Part shown: positions 60,222 through 64,000 of the stretch, piece by piece
Layout: every line of letters starts with the position of its first letter
Numbering within the stretch: the first letter of the stretch is position 1
NCBI GenBank assembly: GCA_018240435.1
Contig: JAFEFT010000013.1
Location: 31,822-95,821 of the forward strand
Origin: Pseudomonadota bacterium
GTDB lineage: Bacteria; Pseudomonadota; Gammaproteobacteria; Xanthomonadales; Xanthomonadaceae
Reading direction: 5' to 3'
DNA: 64,000 bases
Translations under genes and position numbers: made by a program
Notes under the pieces: model-generated
What the model saw: only the letters and a program-made list of their open reading frames with translations
Database searches by the model: none
What the model was told of the DNA's origin: nothing

Positions 60222-60847
60222 GCGACACTTCCATTGGAAAGCACCCAGTGTACGACGCCGATGCAACGATCGCGCAGACGCACGCAGCGGGCTCGGATGA
60301 GCGCTGCCGCTGAGCCCAGTGGGCGGGGCATCGCGCTCAAGCGGGGACGGACGCGCAAGCATATGGCTTCCACGACGACGGCATCTACACCGTCGTAACA
60401 TAGTCGTAAAGGTGGGATCAGCTTCGCTGATCCCACTATTTGGCGAATTCGCTTCTGATACCACTTTCCGCCTGCGGCGGCTGCCCAGCACCCCTTCATG
60501 CCGGCAGCGCCGGCTTGACCCGGTCGTTACCGTCAGCGCATCATCGAACGCGGATCGCACGGTAGGAAGGTCTGGAAAAACGCCTTGCCGACGAACTGCA
60601 AGGAATTCGCAGGCGGCTTGGCAAGTTTGGCGATTTCCCCGGCAGCATTTCACGATCTATTTTGCGTCCGTGGTGGCCACGGGGAACGTTCAGAACCGCT
60701 TTGACAAGGTCATGGAGTCAGCGAATCTTGCATGGATTCGATGCACGGGTTTTTCACGACCGGCTCCGGGGTAAACTGTTTGATCATTTTGGAATAGCCG
60801 CCCGATGATCCATAGGACAGATTGAAAATGAAGAAATTCGACACGCG
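60222..60847. other. 626-base gap upstream of the RHS gene
   Basis: No credible gene. It contains the hairpin at 60412-60436 and a lower-GC stretch from about 60640 that probably carries the RHS promoter. Candidate open frames here lack ribosome sites and family similarity. Confidence 0.5.
60412..60436. repeat. Palindromic element GTGGGATCAGC
   Basis: Perfect 11-bp arms GTGGGATCAGC / GCTGATCCCAC with a TTC loop, no T-run. It looks like a REP-type extragenic palindrome and not a terminator. Confidence 0.65.
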
Positions 60848-60872
60848 ATGGGCTGGTACGCGGCGGTCATGA
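60828..60872 (+). other. 14-codon leader frame overlapping the RHS start
   Basis: ATG at 60828, with AGGA ten bases upstream, opens MKKFDTRWAGTRRS and stops at TGA 60870-60872, overlapping an in-frame RHS ATG at 60869 (ATGA). The basic peptide looks like the n-region of a signal peptide whose hydrophobic part lies in the RHS frame. It is either a coupled leader or the result of a frameshift. Confidence 0.4.
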
Positions 60873-63800
60873 TCGCCCTGTTGTTACCGACAACGGCATG
60901 TGCTGCCAGATATCCCGATGGCAAGGGAGACGTTGGAACAGTTTCGGTTACGGGTGTTCGGACTAGATTGACTAGTTATGATTGGGGCGTGATCCCCCCG
61001 AAACTCCTCGACGGCGGTGGCAGCGGCGGCAGTGAGATCGGCAACAAAGGCAACCCAGACGGCAAGAAGAACCCCAAAAAGGACGACTGCAACAAGGCCG
61101 GCAATCCAATCATCTACTCGACCGGCAACAAGATCGAGCCGGAGACGGATTTCGTGAGCGGCGGCGACCTGCCGCTCTCATTGCATCGCACCTACAACAA
61201 TTATTGGGATGGCATCGGCCTGTTCGGCAAGAACTGGCTGAGCGATTACGACTACAAGCTCGCGTTCAACAGCAGCGCCACGACCGGCACCTGCTATCCG
61301 AAGCCGGGCGCAACATGTGCCACGCCACCGACCAACGTCACCACCTTCTGGGCGATGCGCCCTGACGGCGTGCAGATCAAATACAAATACAACGCAACGC
61401 AAGGCGTCTGGTGGGAGGACAAGCCCAGTCCGATCTCGCGCATCGTCCGCAACGGCGACGGCAGCTATACGCTCTACGGCGAAGCGCACAATGTCGAGCA
61501 CTATCGCGCCGATGGCTATGTGCTGTCGGTGGCCAACGAGCAAGGCGTGGGCTGGACGTTCACGTACGATGCGAATAATTACCTGCAGCGCGTCACCCAT
61601 ACCTCCGGGCGCTATATCCAGTTCGTCTGGACGGGCAATCAGTTGACCGGCGTGACCGATCCGCAGGGAAATCCATACACCTACACGTACCTGGCCAATC
61701 GCGACGGTGCCGGGGCGAATCTTCTTCAAACCGCCACATTGCCGGGTGCGTCGCCGACCACCATCACCTACTACTATGAGGATCCGCGTTTTCCGTTTGG
61801 CCTGACCGGCAAGGATTTCAATGGCACGCGGTACTCGACGTTCGCCTATGATGCGGCCGGCCACGCCATATTGAGCCAGCACGGCAGCGGCAGTGGCACG
61901 ATCGACCAATACACGTTCAGCTATGTCGATTCCGGCAACGGCACGCTCACGGTGCTGGAAACCAATCCACTGGGGCGGCAAACCACCTACACCTTCGTCA
62001 ACGGCAACATCACCAGTACCACCGGCAATGGCGGCGTTGGTTGCATGGGCGCCTACAAAACCCACACCTACGATGCCAATGGATACGACAGCCAAGTCGA
62101 GGACTTCAACGGCAATATCACGCAATACACCTATGCGGCCAACGGGCAACTGCAGCAGCAAGTCGAGGCTTACAACACGCCTTCCGCGCGCACCACGACC
62201 TACCAATGGGATCCAGATCCGACCCGCAATCGCTTGCTGTCGGTGACGTTGGTCGGTATTCGTGGCACCAGCTATACCTATGATGCGATGGGCAGAGTGG
62301 CAACGGCGTCCATTCAGAACCTGAGCGCGAACGGCGTTGCCAATCAAACGCTGACGACCACCTACACGTATGCGACCTACCCCAGCGGGATCACGAAAAC
62401 CCTCACGGTCGACGGACCGCTCCCCGGGCCGGGCGATGCGGTAACGTACAGTTACAGTGCCAGCGGTGATTTGACGTCGATTGCCAACAGCCTGGGACAG
62501 GCGGTCACTTACAGCACGTACAACGGCCTGGGTGAACCGGGGCATGTCGTCAACGCCAATGGCGCGGCAGCCGACTATACCTATGACAGCCAAGGGCGTC
62601 TTGTCGATGTACGCACCTACCCCAATGGCACAGCAGCCGATACGGTCTACACGTATGCACCTTCCGGATTGCTCGCCGCAACGACCGCCGCTGACGGCGT
62701 CAAGCAAAATTACGTCTACGATGCTACTCGCCACCTGATCGCCTCCTGGAGCGGCTCGGGCGCAGCCCAGCAAGAGGCCGACGCGTTTTACGATCCGATG
62801 GGCAACCTCACGTCCGTGCAGTACCGAACGCTGGTCGGGCAGTACCGCAATAAATGCACGGCGTGGTGGCGCGATGGCGAGGGGTACAATGAGTGCGTCG
62901 CATGGTCTCAGGTCTGGATCCCCGCCGGAACGGTCACCCGCAGCACGTCGACGAGTTACGACGGCCTTGGCCGCGTATCGACGATCGGCGGCAACAACGG
63001 CCAGAACATCCGCACCACTTACGATGCCGACGATAACCCGGCGACGATCACCGATTCGCTCAACCACGCCACGACGATTTCCTACGACGCGTTTGACCGC
63101 CCGATCCAATCCGTCGATGCCAAAGGGGGCGTCACGCAGTTCGGGTACGACGCCGACGGCAATCTGACCCGCGTCACCGATCCGCGCGGGCTGGTCACGA
63201 CCTACGTCTACGACGGACTGGGTCAACTGTGGGCGCGCTCGAGTCCAGACACCGGCACGACGACGTTCACCTACGGCACCGGCGGTTTGCGCACCGCCAT
63301 GACGCGCGCGGACGGCAGCGTCACGACGTACGCCTACGATGCGCTGGGTCGATTGACCACCGTGACGGCCGGCAGCAACACGCAGACGTTTGCCTACGAC
63401 ACCTGCGCCAACGGTCGCGGTCTGCTGTGCAGCACGGCGGACGCACAGGGTAGCCTGACCCGCACATATACCCCGGAAGGAAGGCTGGCAAGCCAGACCA
63501 GCACCATATCGGGCACGCCGTACACGATCGCCTACGCCTACGATGCGCTGGGTCGCCCGACTGCCATCACCTATCCCAACGGCGTCGTCGCCGGCTACAC
63601 CTACGCCAACGGCAAGCCCGCGACGATGACGGTGACCATCAACGGCGTCACCCGCAACGTCGTCACCGGGTTGACCTACCTGCCGTACGGGGACGCCAAT
63701 GGCTGGACCTACGGCAACGGCCTGGTCCGCGCCAACACCTACGATCTGGACGGCCGCCTGACCGGCATCAGCACGACGGTGCCGTCCAGCAGCGCGCTCA

Positions 63801-64000
63801 TCCAAAGTCTGGCCTACGGCTTCGATGCCAACGACACCATCACCGCGATCAGCAACGGCGCCAATGCCTCGCTGACACAAAGTTTTGGATACGACGAACT
63901 GACGCGGCTGACGGGCGTCACCTCCAACTCGGGCAACTGGACCTGGGGGTACGACGGCAACGGCAACCGCAGCAGCCAGACCAGTTCGTATGGCAGTGCC
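60848..64000 (+). CDS. Secreted RHS/YD-repeat protein, partial (C-terminus outside window)
   Basis: The frame is open from ATG 60848 to the end of the window, 1051 residues. A hydrophobic segment (VMIALLLPTTACAARYPD) suggests Sec export, though the usual basic n-region is missing from this frame and present in the overlapping one. A DUF6531-type N-terminal region follows (GNPIIYSTGNKIEPETDF, SLHRTYNNYWDGIGLFGKNW), then many YD repeats (YTYDAMGRV, YTYDSQGRLVD, ISYDAFDRP, YAYDALGRLTT, WGYDGNGNRS) that build the RHS cocoon. The variable C-terminal toxin, if any, lies beyond 64000. RHS proteins are polymorphic toxins or surface proteins. Which type this is cannot be decided here. Confidence 0.9.
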   Translation, partial: MGWYAAVMIALLLPTTACAARYPDGKGDVGTVSVTGVRTRLTSYDWGVIPPKLLDGGGSGGSEIGNKGNPDGKKNPKKDDCNKAGNPIIYSTGNKIEPETDFVSGGDLPLSLHRTYNNYWDGIGLFGKNWLSDYDYKLAFNSSATTGTCYPKPGATCATPPTNVTTFWAMRPDGVQIKYKYNATQGVWWEDKPSPISRIVRNGDGSYTLYGEAHNVEHYRADGYVLSVANEQGVGWTFTYDANNYLQRVTHTSGRYIQFVWTGNQLTGVTDPQGNPYTYTYLANRDGAGANLLQTATLPGASPTTITYYYEDPRFPFGLTGKDFNGTRYSTFAYDAAGHAILSQHGSGSGTIDQYTFSYVDSGNGTLTVLETNPLGRQTTYTFVNGNITSTTGNGGVGCMGAYKTHTYDANGYDSQVEDFNGNITQYTYAANGQLQQQVEAYNTPSARTTTYQWDPDPTRNRLLSVTLVGIRGTSYTYDAMGRVATASIQNLSANGVANQTLTTTYTYATYPSGITKTLTVDGPLPGPGDAVTYSYSASGDLTSIANSLGQAVTYSTYNGLGEPGHVVNANGAAADYTYDSQGRLVDVRTYPNGTAADTVYTYAPSGLLAATTAADGVKQNYVYDATRHLIASWSGSGAAQQEADAFYDPMGNLTSVQYRTLVGQYRNKCTAWWRDGEGYNECVAWSQVWIPAGTVTRSTSTSYDGLGRVSTIGGNNGQNIRTTYDADDNPATITDSLNHATTISYDAFDRPIQSVDAKGGVTQFGYDADGNLTRVTDPRGLVTTYVYDGLGQLWARSSPDTGTTTFTYGTGGLRTAMTRADGSVTTYAYDALGRLTTVTAGSNTQTFAYDTCANGRGLLCSTADAQGSLTRTYTPEGRLASQTSTISGTPYTIAYAYDALGRPTAITYPNGVVAGYTYANGKPATMTVTINGVTRNVVTGLTYLPYGDANGWTYGNGLVRANTYDLDGRLTGISTTVPSSSALIQSLAYGFDANDTITAISNGANASLTQSFGYDELTRLTGVTSNSGNWTWGYDGNGNRSSQTSSYGSA

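Noticed and set aside
60319-60774. Plus-strand gene of 151 codons before the RHS gene
   Set aside because: Low-complexity basic translation that crosses a palindromic element, with no supporting motif or ribosome site.
61178-63880. Antisense open frame of 900 codons opposite the RHS gene
   Set aside because: It is explained by the repetitive codon pattern of the YD repeats. The sense frame has an export signal and clear RHS motifs.

Overview
The window is high-GC chromosomal DNA from a gammaproteobacterium. It most resembles the Xanthomonadales (Lysobacterales). The gene orders lexA-recA-recX, rpsP-rimM-trmD-rplS, purF-cvpA-SPOR-folC, dapA-bamC/gcvR-bcp-phoH, miaA-hfq-hflX-hflK-hflC and surE-pcm-yqaA-nlpD fit that order. 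So does a near-perfect xanthomonad-type LexA operator in front of lexA. Almost every stretch is coding, and long antisense open frames are common simply because of the base composition.

Layout. 1-2.9 kb: SOS core on the minus strand (cinA, lexA, recA, start of recX). 2.9-9.5 kb: an accessory cluster that looks like a sulfide/persulfide response: a two-cysteine ArsR repressor of the BigR/YgaV type, a DUF2892 membrane protein, an RND efflux adaptor and pump, thioredoxin 2, and a convergent persulfide-dioxygenase-like metallo-beta-lactamase-fold enzyme. 9.7-20.9 kb: housekeeping (mutS, hslR, the rpsP operon, ffh, ypjD, a DUF455 gene, purF). 20.9-30.1 kb: cvpA, a SPOR protein, folC, a barrel-only autotransporter-like protein, bamC, dapA, gcvR, bcp, phoH. 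30.2-39.4 kb: a small XRE regulator followed without a gap by a six-gene membrane complex resembling hydrogenase-4/formate hydrogenlyase (hyfB, C, E, F, G, I), then thiD and a Bax-inhibitor-1 family gene, closed by an intrinsic terminator. 39.6 kb: tRNA-Leu(CAG). 39.8-42.9 kb: a secreted histidine phosphatase and a secreted M4 metalloprotease with two C-terminal PPC domains. 43.7-53.8 kb: purA, DUF2065, hflC, hflK, hflX, hfq, miaA, folP, a PIN toxin/antitoxin pair and ftsH. 54-60.2 kb: rlmE, yhbY, an Mth938-like gene with an apparent ATT start, nlpD, yqaA, pcm, surE, dapB, DUF937. 60.8 kb to the edge: an incomplete secreted RHS/YD-repeat protein.

The strongest candidate for unusual biology is the hyf-like operon. 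Its large subunit has lost three of the four cysteines that hold the NiFe centre, and no maturation or formate dehydrogenase genes are nearby. It is therefore better read as an energy-converting-hydrogenase-related (Ehr) complex of unknown substrate than as a hydrogenase. Other points of interest are an array of interspersed repeats inserted in frame in folC and found again near rlmE, three 7-bp tandem repeat tracts next to conserved translation genes, a toxin-antitoxin pair wedged between ftsH and folP, and the possible ATT initiation codon.

All functions are read from sequence motifs, gene order and family knowledge; no database search was possible.
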